64,000 nucleotides of DNA, taken from Rhodobacter aestuarii (GTDB taxonomy: Bacteria > Pseudomonadota > Alphaproteobacteria > Rhodobacterales > Rhodobacteraceae). The DNA is taken from assembly GCF_900156655.1 (NCBI RefSeq), contig NZ_FTOG01000011.1, positions 62,001 through 126,000 of the forward strand. Reading direction: 5' to 3'. Positions 1 to 9,137 of this stretch are shown piece by piece. A program made the position numbers and the translations under genes. The notes beneath the pieces were generated by a model. The model made no database searches and had not been told where the DNA came from. It was given only the letters and a program-made list of their open reading frames with translations. Numbering within the stretch: position 1 is the stretch's first letter; the number at the start of each line of letters is the position of its first letter.

Positions 1-993
1 GCCGAATTCTCTAAGCCGATCTGGGATTATCTGGACAGTGCCGCTTCACCCGAACGGGTGGCGGAGGGGCGCAAAATGCTTGCGCAGCATGACCGACTTT
101 TGCGCGAGATTGAGGCGCGCTACGGCGTTGAAAAAGAGGTTGTCGTCGCGATCTGGGGGATGGAATCGCGCTATGGTAGCCGCCGAGGCGACACGTTGAT
201 CATTCCCGCGCTCGCCACTTTGGCGCATGACGGGCGGCGCGGCGCATTCTTTGAAAGCCAGCTCATTGGCGCGCTGAAGATCATCCAATCGGGCGATATC
301 GACCCCGCGCAGATGACCGGGTCTTGGGCTGGCGCAATGGGGCATACCCAATTCATCCCCACCTCTTATTTGTCGTTTGCGGTCGATTTTACCGGCGATG
401 GCAAACGCGATATCTGGTCAGACAATCCCGCCGATGCGCTGGCCTCCACCGCCGCTTATTTGGCACGCTCGGGCTGGTCAAAAGGCCAGCCTTGGGGGGT
501 TGAAGTCATCTTGCCAAAAGACTTCAACCTTGGCCTGACCGGGAAGGGGGTGAAGAAATCTCCGTCCGACTGGGCCGATCTTGGTGTGCGCGCCGCAGCA
601 GGCGGTAAGGTGGCAAACTACGGCGCAGCTTCGATCTTGCTGCCCGCCGGGGCCGAGGGGCCCGCACTGATGATCTTTGACAATTTCCGCGCGATATCGC
701 GCTACAACAACGCCGATTCTTACGTGATTGGCGTGGGGCATTTGGCGGACCGGATCAAAGGTCAGGGACCGTTCAAAACCCCATGGCCGCGTGAGGGCCG
801 CGCGCTCACCGAGGCCGAGAAGATCGAAGTGCAGGAACGGCTCACCGCAGCGGGTTATGACACGCAGGGCCATGACGGGTTGATTGGCCCGAATACGATT
901 TCTGCCGTGGCCGCATGGCAACGCGCCAATGGCGTGAAGGCCGATGGTTGGGTGACACTGAAGCTGCTTGAGGCGCTTCGCCGCGGCGGTTAA
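1..993 (+). CDS. Lytic murein transglycosylase, MltB type (5' partial)
   Basis: The reading frame is open from the first base, so the start lies outside the window; 330 codons are visible. The protein would cleave the MurNAc-GlcNAc bond of peptidoglycan in the periplasm, forming an anhydro end. The SLT_2/MltB domain covers roughly the first 250 residues. WGMESRYG carries the presumed catalytic Glu, and the segment GAMGHTQFIP is typical of the family. The last ~60 residues (EIQ.RL..AGYDTQG-like region ending in LLEAL) form a peptidoglycan-binding PG_binding_1 domain, which usually anchors the enzyme to the wall. The signal peptide must be upstream. The stop codon overlaps that of the convergent DMT gene (TTAA). 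Confidence 0.9.
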   Translation, partial: AEFSKPIWDYLDSAASPERVAEGRKMLAQHDRLLREIEARYGVEKEVVVAIWGMESRYGSRRGDTLIIPALATLAHDGRRGAFFESQLIGALKIIQSGDIDPAQMTGSWAGAMGHTQFIPTSYLSFAVDFTGDGKRDIWSDNPADALASTAAYLARSGWSKGQPWGVEVILPKDFNLGLTGKGVKKSPSDWADLGVRAAAGGKVANYGAASILLPAGAEGPALMIFDNFRAISRYNNADSYVIGVGHLADRIKGQGPFKTPWPREGRALTEAEKIEVQERLTAAGYDTQGHDGLIGPNTISAVAAWQRANGVKADGWVTLKLLEALRRGG

Positions 994-1868
994 GGCCGCG
1001 CGACGGGGCTTTGTTTGGAAAGCTGCACCGCCAAAATCCCAGCCGCAATCACCGCCACGCCAAGAAGATCGAGCCAACCCAACCGCTCGCCCAACACGGC
1101 GGCGGCAATCGCCACGCCAAAGAACGGGTTGAGGAAGTGGAAGGTCGCCGCCTTCACCGCCCCGATCCGTGCCACCAGCCGGAACCAGACCCAAGTCGCC
1201 AAAAGCCCAGGAATCAGCGTGGTGTAAAGGAAGGCGAGCGTCAGCCGCGTGGTGGGCACGACATGCCAGCTTTCAGTGAAGGCTGAGACGGTGGCGAGAG
1301 AGATCGCACCGACAAACATCTGCAAGCCCACGATCATCAGCACATTGCCGCTAGAGGTCGCTCCGCGCACCGAAAGTGTGGCGACCGAAAGCGCAAAAGC
1401 CGCAATGAAACAGAGCGCCAACCCAACCGGGTCCACCCCGCCCGAAAGCCGCGCGCCCATGATGATGGAGACGCCCACGACACCAGCAAAGAGTCCCGCA
1501 AGACCGAGCGGGCGCACCTTATCGCCAAACACAACACGGCCCATGAGCGCCACCATCAGCGGCATGGTCGAAGCGATGATCGAAGCAACCGACGCCTGTA
1601 CCCATTGCATCGCTACGAAGTTGAGCCCCAGATAGAGCGCGTTCTGGCAGAGACCGAAAATCAACGTGGCCCGCCATTGCGCACGGCTCAGCCGCCAGCT
1701 TTGCCCCATGGCCAGCGCGATCCCGACCCCGATCAGCCCAGAGATCAGAAACCGCCCAGACAGCGCGAGCAAAGGCGGCGCTTCGGCCACGATCATCCGC
1801 GCCGAGGTGAAGGCCGAAGACCACATAAGCGCAAAGGCCAAGCCCATCAAAATGGCGCGGATATCCAT
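990..1868 (-). CDS. DMT (EamA) family transporter
   Basis: A 292-residue integral membrane protein with about ten hydrophobic segments and two EamA repeats, the usual size for drug/metabolite exporters. The substrate cannot be read from sequence. I chose ATG at 1868 (MDIRAILMG) because GAGGAAAA lies just upstream; a longer in-frame extension to 1958 has no such site and is not hydrophobic in the expected way. It is the only gene of its unit: the HU terminator lies upstream, and its stop overlaps that of the convergent transglycosylase. A perfect palindrome at 1935-1955 sits about 67 bases upstream of the start and may control it. Confidence 0.85.
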   Translation of the reverse strand: MDIRAILMGLAFALMWSSAFTSARMIVAEAPPLLALSGRFLISGLIGVGIALAMGQSWRLSRAQWRATLIFGLCQNALYLGLNFVAMQWVQASVASIIASTMPLMVALMGRVVFGDKVRPLGLAGLFAGVVGVSIIMGARLSGGVDPVGLALCFIAAFALSVATLSVRGATSSGNVLMIVGLQMFVGAISLATVSAFTESWHVVPTTRLTLAFLYTTLIPGLLATWVWFRLVARIGAVKAATFHFLNPFFGVAIAAAVLGERLGWLDLLGVAVIAAGILAVQLSKQSPVARP

Positions 1869-1934
1869 ATTTTCCTCATCGCTGGAAGAACGTCCGAGCA
1901 GGGAAGCCAAATTTGCTCCGCTCCGACAAGAAAA

Positions 1935-1955
1935 AACCTGTATGCAATACAGGTT
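1935..1955. promoter_or_regulatory. Perfect 9-bp inverted repeat upstream of the DMT gene
   Basis: AACCTGTAT and ATACAGGTT flank a 3-base centre. On the minus strand the right arm runs straight into TTTTTT, so it may be a second terminator after HU. The TGTAT-N3-ATACA core also looks like a dimeric repressor site. Sequence alone does not decide. Confidence 0.5.
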
Positions 1956-1974
1956 CATTTCCCGCGGCGCCCAA

Positions 1975-2004
1975 GAAAAAAGGCCGCCCTGCCGATGCAG
2001 GACG
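1975..2004 (-). terminator. Rho-independent terminator after HU gene
   Basis: On the minus strand CGTCCTGC-ATCG-GCAGGGCG forms an 8-bp stem (one G-U) followed by GCC and six T. It lies 36 bases after the HU stop codon. Confidence 0.75.
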
Positions 2005-2040
2005 ACCCAAATTCTTCACATCTGCCCGAAGGCGGATGGA

Positions 2041-2328
2041 TCAGCCGTTGACGCTGTCTTTGAGCGCTTTGGCGATCGTCACTTTGACTTGTTTGTCGGC
2101 CGGTTTCATCATCGTGTCGCCAGTGGCCGGGTTGCGCACCATGCGCTCGGGGCGGGCTTTGCACGACACTTTGCCGATGCCCGGCAGCGTCACAGCGCCA
2201 CCTTCAGCCACTTCTTTGGTCACGACTTCGGCGATGGCGTCGAGCGCAGCCGTGGCGGTTTTCTTGTCCGAGCCCATGGCTTCGGCGAGGGCGGCCACCA
2301 GCTGGGTCTTGGTCATCGGTTTCGACAT
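2041..2328 (-). CDS. HU family DNA-binding protein
   Basis: A 95-residue histone-like protein that bends and compacts DNA as a dimer. The N-terminal helices (KTQLVAALAEAMGSDKKTA) and the middle strand LPGIGKVSCKARPERMVRNPATG match the HU/IHF fold, including the RNPATG tip of the DNA-gripping arm. ATG at 2328 is preceded by GAGGAAAT at a good distance, so I reject the five-residue extension. It is a single-gene unit with a terminator at 1975-2004 and a candidate promoter at 2396-2424. Sequence cannot tell a general HU from a specialised paralogue. Confidence 0.95.
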   Translation of the reverse strand: MSKPMTKTQLVAALAEAMGSDKKTATAALDAIAEVVTKEVAEGGAVTLPGIGKVSCKARPERMVRNPATGDTMMKPADKQVKVTIAKALKDSVNG

Positions 2329-2395
2329 GGGATTTCCTCTCATACACCCCTCGTGGTGGGGTCGATCTGCCCGTCTTTACGGTTTCATGCGCCCC

Positions 2396-2424
2396 CTAAC
2401 ACACGGTTTTTTTCAACAAGGCAA
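2396..2424 (-). promoter_or_regulatory. Candidate sigma-70 type promoter of the HU gene
   Basis: Minus strand TTGCCT, 17 bases, then TGTTAG; about 70 bases upstream of the HU start. The -10 match is weak, so this is a suggestion only. Confidence 0.3.
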
Positions 2425-2473
2425 GCCTTTTCGGGCGTTTTCGGTGAATTTCCACAGCACAATGTGCAGCCCA

Positions 2474-3949
2474 TCACAAGAAGGCGGTCTCGTCAAAAGA
2501 ACGCAGCTTCCGGCTATGAATCCGCTCCAGCGGCATGTCGCGCAATTTCTCCATTGCGCGCACCCCAATCAGCAGATGGTTCGCCACTTGCGTGCGGTAA
2601 AATTCGGTCGCCATGCCGGGCAGTTTTAGCTCCCCATGCAGCGGTTTGTCTGAAACGCACAGCAGCGTTCCATAGGGCACGCGGAACCGGAACCCGTTGG
2701 CCGCGATGGTCGCGCTTTCCATATCAAGCGCGATGGCGCGGCTTTGCGAAAGCCGCTGCACCGGGCCGGATTGGTCACGCAATTCCCAGTTGCGGTTATC
2801 AATCGTCGCCACCGTACCGGTGCGCATGATCCGCTTGAGTTCATAACCTTCCAACTGGGTGATCTCGGCCACCGCTTCTTGCAACGCCACCTGCACCTCG
2901 GCCAAGGCCGGGATCGGCACCCAGATCGGCAGATCATCATCCAGCACATGGTCTTCGCGCAAATAGGCGTGCGCGAGCACAAAATCCCCCAAGCTTTGCG
3001 AATTGCGCAGCCCCGCGCAGTGACCAACCATCAGCCAAGCATGGGGGCGCAGCACGGCAATATGATCGGTTGCCGTTTTCGCGTTGGACGGCCCCACGCC
3101 GATGTTGACCAAGGTGATCCCGTTCCCATCGGGCCGTTTGAGGTGATAGGTTGGCATTTGCGGCAGCTTGGAGAGCGGCGCAATCGCCCCATCGGGGGTG
3201 GTGATCTCCACATTGCCCGGTGCCACAAAGCTTGTGTAGCCCTGCGACGGGTCGGCGAGCATCCGCCGCGCCACCGCCTCAAACTCATCGACATAGAACT
3301 GGTAGTTCGTGAACAGCACATGGTTTTGGAAATGCTCAGGCAAGGTGGCCGTGTAATGCGCCAGCCGCGCGAGCGAGTAATCCACCCGTTGCGCCGTAAA
3401 CGGTGCCAAGTGGCCCGAACCATCCGGGTGCAGCCCTGCCGTGCCATTGACGATGTCATCGTTCATCGAGGCAAGCGAGGGAACGTCAAACACATCGCGC
3501 AGGCTGATGCCGAGCGCGCCCTCTTGCGGCACGGTCACCTCCGGCTGGCCAGCAACGGCGAAATGCACCGGGATCGGCGTGGTCGAGGGCCCCACCTGCA
3601 CCGTGGCACTGTGGTTGCGCATCAAAAGGCCGATCTGCTGCGTGAGGTAATTGCGAAAAAGATCGGGCCGCGTGATCGTGGCGGAATAGGTTCCGGGTTC
3701 GGACACATGACCAAAGCTCAGCCGGCTATCGCCTTTGACATGCGAATTCACCGTCAGTCGCACCTCGGGGTAAAAGGCCCGATAGCGCGAGGGAGCGGCG
3801 CCAGTTTCCAGCACCTCGTTGAACTTGGTCAGCAAGAACCCCGTCGCCTCGGCATAAAGCGCCTCAAGCCGGGCAACGGCGGCGGCGGGATCGGTGAAGG
3901 TTTCAGGGTCGGCGTGGGGTGATATTTGGATCGTCAGCGGGTCTGTCAT
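2474..3949 (-). CDS. amn: AMP nucleosidase
   Basis: A 491-residue enzyme hydrolysing AMP to adenine and ribose 5-phosphate in the cytosol. The N-terminal ~170 residues are the AMP nucleosidase-specific domain (YPEVRLTV, FGHVSEPGTYSATITRP); the C-terminal half is a phosphorylase-like PNP_UDP fold with NIGVGPSNAKTATDHIA and VGHCAGLRNSQ for phosphate/ribose binding and LDMESATIAANGF for base recognition. Length is the family norm. Its ATG overlaps the stop of the adenine deaminase gene (ATGA), so the two are probably translationally coupled. Together they would take AMP to hypoxanthine without passing through adenosine or inosine. Confidence 0.95.
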   Translation of the reverse strand: MTDPLTIQISPHADPETFTDPAAAVARLEALYAEATGFLLTKFNEVLETGAAPSRYRAFYPEVRLTVNSHVKGDSRLSFGHVSEPGTYSATITRPDLFRNYLTQQIGLLMRNHSATVQVGPSTTPIPVHFAVAGQPEVTVPQEGALGISLRDVFDVPSLASMNDDIVNGTAGLHPDGSGHLAPFTAQRVDYSLARLAHYTATLPEHFQNHVLFTNYQFYVDEFEAVARRMLADPSQGYTSFVAPGNVEITTPDGAIAPLSKLPQMPTYHLKRPDGNGITLVNIGVGPSNAKTATDHIAVLRPHAWLMVGHCAGLRNSQSLGDFVLAHAYLREDHVLDDDLPIWVPIPALAEVQVALQEAVAEITQLEGYELKRIMRTGTVATIDNRNWELRDQSGPVQRLSQSRAIALDMESATIAANGFRFRVPYGTLLCVSDKPLHGELKLPGMATEFYRTQVANHLLIGVRAMEKLRDMPLERIHSRKLRSFDETAFL

Positions 3950-5748
3950 TCAAACAACTCTGTCAGCTCAAACTTCGTGACGTCGACGAGCCCCAGATCA
4001 GAAATGCGGATTTCCGGGATCACGACAAGCGCCAGCAATGAATGTTGCATATAGGCGTTGTTGAGCGAGCATCCACATTGCGCCATCGCTTCCACCATTT
4101 TGGCCGCGCGCGCGGCGACCTCTGCCGCCGGATCATCCGACATCAGCCCCGCAATCGGCAAAGGCACGGCGGCAAGCTCGGCCCCGTCTTTCCAAACCGA
4201 GATGCCGCCACCCATCTCGCCCAAGCGGTTGGCACAGGCGGCCATGCTGTCGCGGTCGGTGCCGACGACGATCATATGATGGCTGTCATGCGCGACGGTG
4301 GAGCCCATCGCCATTTTGCCTTTGTAACCAAAGCCAGACACGAAACCATTGACCACATGGCCAGTGCCCCGGTGGCGTTCCACCAAGGCGATCTGCGCCA
4401 CGTCTTTAGCTTCATCGGGCTGAGCCAGCCCCTCAGCCACCTGCAAGGTGGCGGTAAGCGCTTTGGTCGGGGCTTGGTTTTCAACGACGCCAATCACCTT
4501 AGCGGTGACGCTATTCGCGCCTTCCGGCGCGGCAATGGCAAAGTCTTGTGCCGTCAGTTGTTTGCCCAAATGCACCGTGTTGCGCGCGCTTTCGGGCCAG
4601 TCGTAATGCGGGCAAGACACTTTGAGCACGCCCGCCTCCGCCACAACTTGGCCGCGCGCGATCACCACTTCCACCGGAAGGCTAGCAAGGTCCGAAGACA
4701 AGATGACATCGGCCCGCCGCCCGGGTGTGATGGAGCCCAATTCCCGCTCCAGCCCAAAATGGCTCGCCGTGTTGAGCGTGCACATTTGTAGCGCGATCAG
4801 CGGCTCACAACCGCAAGCCACCGCATGGCGGTAGACGCGGTTCATATGGCCATCGTTCACCAGCGTACCGGAATGGCAATCATCGGTGCACAAAATGAAA
4901 TTGCGCGGATCAAGGCCCTTTTGGGTGACCGCCGTGATTTGGCTTTCCACGTCATACCACGCAGAGCCCAGCCGCATCATGGAACGCATCCCTTGGCGCA
5001 CGCGGGCAATTGCATCGGCCTCACAAGTGCCTTCGTGATCATCCGCCGGGCCACCTGCCGCATAGGCGCGGAAGGGGGCGCCCAAGTCAGGGCTCGCATA
5101 ATGCCCGCCCACGGTTTTATTCGCGTTTTGGGTTGCGGCGATCTCGGCCAGCATCTTTGGGTCGGCATTCACAACACCGGGGAAATTCATCATCTCCCCA
5201 AGCCCGATGATGCCCGGCCATGTCATCGCCTCGGCCACATCTTCGGGCGTGATTTCAAACCCGGTCGTTTCCAGCCCCGGCGCAGAGGGCGCACAAGAGG
5301 GCATTTGCGTGAAGATATTGACGGGCTGAAGGGCCGCCTCGTCATGCATCATCCGCACACCCTCTAACCCCAACACATTGGCGATTTCATGCGGGTCGGT
5401 GAACATGGTGGTGGTGCCATGCGGAATGACGGCAGCGGCAAATTCGGCAGGCGTCAGCATGCCGCTTTCAATATGCATATGCGCATCGCATAGACCGGGC
5501 AGCATGTAGCGGCCCTTGGCCTCAATGACTTCGGTTTCGGGGCCAATCGCGGCGCTTAAATCCGGTGCAATCGCGGCAAAGCGGCCCTCGGCGATGGCAA
5601 TGTCATAGCCCTCCAACACCTCGCGGCTGTGGACATTGACCCATTTCCCTTGCCGGATCACCATATCGGCCGGCGCGCGCCCGGCGGCCACAGCTACAAG
5701 GCGCGGCGCGGCTTCAGGCCATGATTTCAGTTGTTTCATCTGTTCCAT
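3946..5748 (-). CDS. ade: Adenine deaminase
   Basis: A 600-residue amidohydrolase converting adenine to hypoxanthine and ammonia in purine salvage. Visible metal-binding motifs are DAHMHIESGML, TDPHEIANV and TDDCHSG; the C-terminal half carries the ade-specific domain (GFGYKGKMAMGSTVAHDSHH). ATG at 5748 (MEQMKQLKSW) is used here; ATG at 5739 is equally possible because GGAAC lies just before it. A much longer in-frame extension to 5895 would overlap the divergent SDR gene and is not family-like. First gene of the ade-amn pair; it is divergent from the SDR gene with a short shared control region. Confidence 0.93.
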   Translation of the reverse strand: MEQMKQLKSWPEAAPRLVAVAAGRAPADMVIRQGKWVNVHSREVLEGYDIAIAEGRFAAIAPDLSAAIGPETEVIEAKGRYMLPGLCDAHMHIESGMLTPAEFAAAVIPHGTTTMFTDPHEIANVLGLEGVRMMHDEAALQPVNIFTQMPSCAPSAPGLETTGFEITPEDVAEAMTWPGIIGLGEMMNFPGVVNADPKMLAEIAATQNANKTVGGHYASPDLGAPFRAYAAGGPADDHEGTCEADAIARVRQGMRSMMRLGSAWYDVESQITAVTQKGLDPRNFILCTDDCHSGTLVNDGHMNRVYRHAVACGCEPLIALQMCTLNTASHFGLERELGSITPGRRADVILSSDLASLPVEVVIARGQVVAEAGVLKVSCPHYDWPESARNTVHLGKQLTAQDFAIAAPEGANSVTAKVIGVVENQAPTKALTATLQVAEGLAQPDEAKDVAQIALVERHRGTGHVVNGFVSGFGYKGKMAMGSTVAHDSHHMIVVGTDRDSMAACANRLGEMGGGISVWKDGAELAAVPLPIAGLMSDDPAAEVAARAAKMVEAMAQCGCSLNNAYMQHSLLALVVIPEIRISDLGLVDVTKFELTELFE

Positions 5749-5826
5749 GCCACAGGGTGCCACCGCTTTTTGCCCTTCGCAAGTGACGAGGTGATGACTA
5801 GGTTGCACTTGAGTATAGGAGGGATG

Positions 5827-6666
5827 ATGAAAACGCTGCTTTCTATCGGGCATGGCTATTCGGCGCGGGCTTTGGGGCGACTTTTGTTGCCGCAAGGCTG
5901 GCGCATTATTGCGACCACGCGCAGCGCAGAAAAAGCGGAAATGCTGCGCAGCGAAGGGTTGGAAGCGCTGGTCTGGACGGGCGGAGAATTACCGCTGTCT
6001 GAGGCCACGCATCTGCTGACCTCCGTCGCGCCAGACAGCAGCGGCGACCCGGTTCTTTCTGCGCAGAAAAAAGCCATTGCCGCAGCGCAGCATTTGAAGT
6101 GGGTCGGCTATCTTTCGACCGTTGGCGTTTATGGCGACCATGATGGCGGCTGGGTTGATGAGGAAACGCCACTCACCCCCGGCACCGCGCGCGGCAAAGC
6201 GCGCGTCGCAGCAGAGGCGGCGTGGCAAGAGCTTGGCTTGCCGCTGCATATCTTCCGGCTCGCAGGCATTTACGGCCCCGGACGCGGCCCCTTTGCCAAG
6301 GTCCGCAACGGCACTGCGCGGCTAATTATCAAGCCCGGTCAGGTGTTTTCGCGCATCCATGTGGCTGACATTGCGCAGGTGCTCGCGGCATCAATCGCGC
6401 AGCCCAATCCGGGGCGGATCTATAACCTTTGCGATGATGCCGCCTCCCCGCCCGAAGATGTGCTGGCCTATGCCGCCGAACTGCTTGGCCTGCCGCGCCC
6501 GCCCGAGGAGCCGTTTGACCCCGCCACCATGACGCCGATGGCCGCGAGCTTTTATGCCGAGAACAAACGGGTGCGAAATGACCGCATCAAAGACGAGCTT
6601 GGCGTGCAACTCCGCTACCCTGATTACAGGGCCGGGCTAGAGGCAATGCTGCGCAGCGAAGCCTAG
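5827..6666 (+). CDS. NAD(P)-dependent SDR/epimerase family oxidoreductase (YeeZ-like)
   Basis: A 279-residue Rossmann-fold protein of the extended short-chain dehydrogenase family. LLSIGHGYSARALGRLL is the nucleotide-binding loop, YLSTVGVYGDHDG contains the catalytic-type Ser/Tyr region, and FRLAGIYGPGRGP is typical of NAD-dependent epimerase/dehydratases. The substrate is unknown. AGGAGG at 5817-5822 favours the second ATG of the ATGATG pair (5827), since the first touches the Shine-Dalgarno sequence. The gene is divergent from ade and its TAG overlaps that of the convergent MFS gene (CTAG). Confidence 0.85.
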   Translation: MKTLLSIGHGYSARALGRLLLPQGWRIIATTRSAEKAEMLRSEGLEALVWTGGELPLSEATHLLTSVAPDSSGDPVLSAQKKAIAAAQHLKWVGYLSTVGVYGDHDGGWVDEETPLTPGTARGKARVAAEAAWQELGLPLHIFRLAGIYGPGRGPFAKVRNGTARLIIKPGQVFSRIHVADIAQVLAASIAQPNPGRIYNLCDDAASPPEDVLAYAAELLGLPRPPEEPFDPATMTPMAASFYAENKRVRNDRIKDELGVQLRYPDYRAGLEAMLRSEA

Positions 6667-7898
6667 GCCGGTTGCAGCGCCGCGGGGCGGTCCCGCACTG
6701 GCAAATGCACGAGCGCGGAAAACGCGCCAACGCCCACGCCGACCCACCACACCAGCGTGTAATCGCCCGCGATGTCGTAAAGCCGCCCGCCCAGCCAAAC
6801 GCCCAGAAACGCGCCCAGTTGGTGCGAAAAGAACACGACGCCATAAAGCGTGCCCATGTAGCGCAGCCCGTATAGGTCCGCGACAAGGCCAGAGGTCAGC
6901 GGCACAGTGGCAAGCCACAACGCCCCCATAACAAGCGAGAAGATCAGCACCGAGCCGGGGGTGATCGGCAGCAAAATGAAACTGGCCGCCGCGATGGTGC
7001 GCAGCAGGTAAATCAGCGCGAGCAGGTATTTCTTGCTCCACCTCTTGCCCGCCCAACCGGCAAAGATCGTGCCCACGATGTTGGCGAGCCCGATCACCGC
7101 GATAGCAAAGGCCCCCAGCGCCGATTGCGTTTCGATCCCAAGCGCGGCGAGCATAGAGCCGGGCGGCACCGCCCCGCACATCTCGGTGATCATTGCGGGG
7201 AAGTGGGCGGTGATAAAGGCAAGCTGATAGCCGCAAGAAAAGAAGCCCAGAAAGATGAGGATGAAAGACGGGTCGCGCAAAGCCCGCGAAACAACGTCTC
7301 CCATGCTCTCTTCATTTGCGGCGGGGGCTGCGCGCGCCGGGCTGCGCAGCATCGGCAGGGCAAAAAGGGCCAGCAAGATCACACCTGCAAACATCACAAA
7401 GACCGTCTGCCACGGGAAGTAGGCCAAAAGCGCCTCGGCCAATGGCGCGCCAAAGACTTGGCCTGCGGACCCCGCAGCTGTGGCAATGCCCAGCGCGAGC
7501 GAACGATTTTCGGCCGAAGCCGCACGCCCAACGACCGCCAGAATCACCCCAAAGCCGGTGCCTGCAATGCCAAAGCCCACCAGAATTTCCAGCAGATCGT
7601 GCTGCCAAGGGGCCGTGGCAAAGGCCGACATCACCAGCCCCGCCGCATACATGAGCGCGCCCAAGGTGATCGCGCGGCGGTCGCCAAACCGCTCGGCCAG
7701 CGCGCCAAAGATCGGCTGGCCAATCCCCCAAGCGAGGTTTTGGATCGCGATGGCAAGGCTGAACTCGGCCCGCGGCCAGCCAAACTCCGCCGCAATCGGG
7801 ATCTGAAACACCCCAAACGAGGCGCGGATCGCAAACCCGAGCATCAAGATGATGGCCCCGCCAATCAGGACGGGGGAGATAAGGCGGCTATCGCTCAT
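6663..7898 (-). CDS. MFS transporter
   Basis: A 411-residue membrane protein with about twelve hydrophobic segments and the N-terminal half signature FGALAERFGDRRAITLG between segments 2 and 3, as in the major facilitator superfamily. The start of the second half (LGFFSCGYQLAFITAHFP) resembles monocarboxylate-type members, but the substrate cannot be assigned. ATG at 7898 follows GGGAGA at good spacing; the 12-residue extension lacks this. It lies 51 bases downstream of the flavoprotein gene on the same strand and may be cotranscribed with it. Stop codons overlap with the convergent SDR gene. Confidence 0.87.
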   Translation of the reverse strand: MSDSRLISPVLIGGAIILMLGFAIRASFGVFQIPIAAEFGWPRAEFSLAIAIQNLAWGIGQPIFGALAERFGDRRAITLGALMYAAGLVMSAFATAPWQHDLLEILVGFGIAGTGFGVILAVVGRAASAENRSLALGIATAAGSAGQVFGAPLAEALLAYFPWQTVFVMFAGVILLALFALPMLRSPARAAPAANEESMGDVVSRALRDPSFILIFLGFFSCGYQLAFITAHFPAMITEMCGAVPPGSMLAALGIETQSALGAFAIAVIGLANIVGTIFAGWAGKRWSKKYLLALIYLLRTIAAASFILLPITPGSVLIFSLVMGALWLATVPLTSGLVADLYGLRYMGTLYGVVFFSHQLGAFLGVWLGGRLYDIAGDYTLVWWVGVGVGAFSALVHLPVRDRPAALQPA

Positions 7899-7949
7899 GC
7901 ACGTCTCCCTAGCGCAAGGGCGCCAGTTCGACATGCGTCGGCCCCTGCG

Positions 7950-9137
7950 TCAATCTGTCATTTGTTCTGGGAACAATCGCGCAGCGGCAGCGCGGCCTGC
8001 TGCGCGCCCCGTCGCCAAGCAACCGGTCAGCAGATAGCCGCCCGTCGGCGCCTCCCAATCGAGCATCTCACCCGCAGCGAACACACCGGGGAGGGCCTTT
8101 AACTCCAACCCATCGGTCAGAGCGGCGGCGGTGATCCCGCCCGCCGACGAAATCGCCTCTGCCAAGGGCCGGGGGCCAGCATGTCGCACGGGCAGCGCTT
8201 TGAGTTTACGCGCCAAGGCGAGCGGGTCATTCGGCAGGGGGCGGCCCCATTCATTTGCAAGCGCGAGTTTCACCGCATCCAACCGCAGCGCTTTACGCAG
8301 CCGGTTTTGCAAACTGTCTTTATTGGAAGTGCGGCCCAGCCGATGCGCCACCGCTTCCACATCCAGATCGGGGGCGAGGTCCAGCATCAGCGCCGCGCCA
8401 TCGCGCACCGGGGCAGAAAGCGCATAGACCCCGCCGCCTTCGATGCCCTTCGCGGAAATCACAAACTCCCCACGGCTCACTTGCCCCGGCACGTAAAGCG
8501 CCGCGCCTTTGATGGGCTGGCCCAGATGCGCGGTCATGTGTTTGGACCAATCGACCACAAAGCCCATATTCGCGGGGCGGAAAGGCGCGATTTCCACGCC
8601 TTTCGCGGCCATCATCTCGACCCAAGCGGCATCCGAGCCAAGCCGCGGCCAACTCGCCCCACCCAAAGCCAAAATGGTGGCATCGGGGCGCAGGGTTTGC
8701 GCGCCATCGGGGGTTTCGAAACGAACCCCATCGGCCTCCAGCCCCACCCAACGCCAGCGCGTTTGCAACACGACCCCCAGCCCCGCAAGCCGCGCGAGCC
8801 ATGCCCGCAGCATGGGCGAGGCTTTCATTTCCACAGGAAACACCCGCCCGGTAGAGCCCGTGAACAAATCCACCCCCAGCCCACGGGCAAAATCGCTGAC
8901 CGCATCGGGGCCGAAATCGGCCACATAGGGCCGAACCCACTCGGGCGCATAGGCGTTTAGGAAAAGCTCAAGCGGTTCATCTTTGGTGATGTTCAGCCCA
9001 GATTTTCCTGCCATCAGGAATTTGCGCGCGGCGGTGGGCTTGGCCTCGGCCAGCGTCACCTTTGCCCCGGCGCGCGCCAGCACCTCGGCCGCCATCAAGC
9101 CCGCGGGGCCTGCGCCAATGACAAGCGCCTGCGCCAT
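7950..9137 (-). CDS. NAD(P)/FAD-dependent oxidoreductase, BaiN/HI0933 family (TIGR03862-like)
   Basis: A 395-residue flavoprotein. The N-terminal VIGAGPAGLMAAEVLARAG loop binds the FAD ADP moiety; AARKFLMAGKSGLNITKDEP and the C-terminal GLELKALPGVFAAGEMLDW, GYLLTGCLATGR are hallmarks of the HI0933/BaiN group, closest to my memory of the PP_4765 subfamily. The physiological substrate is not established. Its ATG overlaps the holA stop by one base (TGATG), so it is the last or near-last member of the leuS-lptE-holA unit. Confidence 0.88.
   Translation of the reverse strand: MAQALVIGAGPAGLMAAEVLARAGAKVTLAEAKPTAARKFLMAGKSGLNITKDEPLELFLNAYAPEWVRPYVADFGPDAVSDFARGLGVDLFTGSTGRVFPVEMKASPMLRAWLARLAGLGVVLQTRWRWVGLEADGVRFETPDGAQTLRPDATILALGGASWPRLGSDAAWVEMMAAKGVEIAPFRPANMGFVVDWSKHMTAHLGQPIKGAALYVPGQVSRGEFVISAKGIEGGGVYALSAPVRDGAALMLDLAPDLDVEAVAHRLGRTSNKDSLQNRLRKALRLDAVKLALANEWGRPLPNDPLALARKLKALPVRHAGPRPLAEAISSAGGITAAALTDGLELKALPGVFAAGEMLDWEAPTGGYLLTGCLATGRAAGRAAAARLFPEQMTD

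Noticed and set aside
1666-2829. A plus-strand frame of 387 codons over the HU gene and intergenic sequence.
   Set aside because: It covers HU, its terminator and promoter on the other strand and has no recognisable domain.
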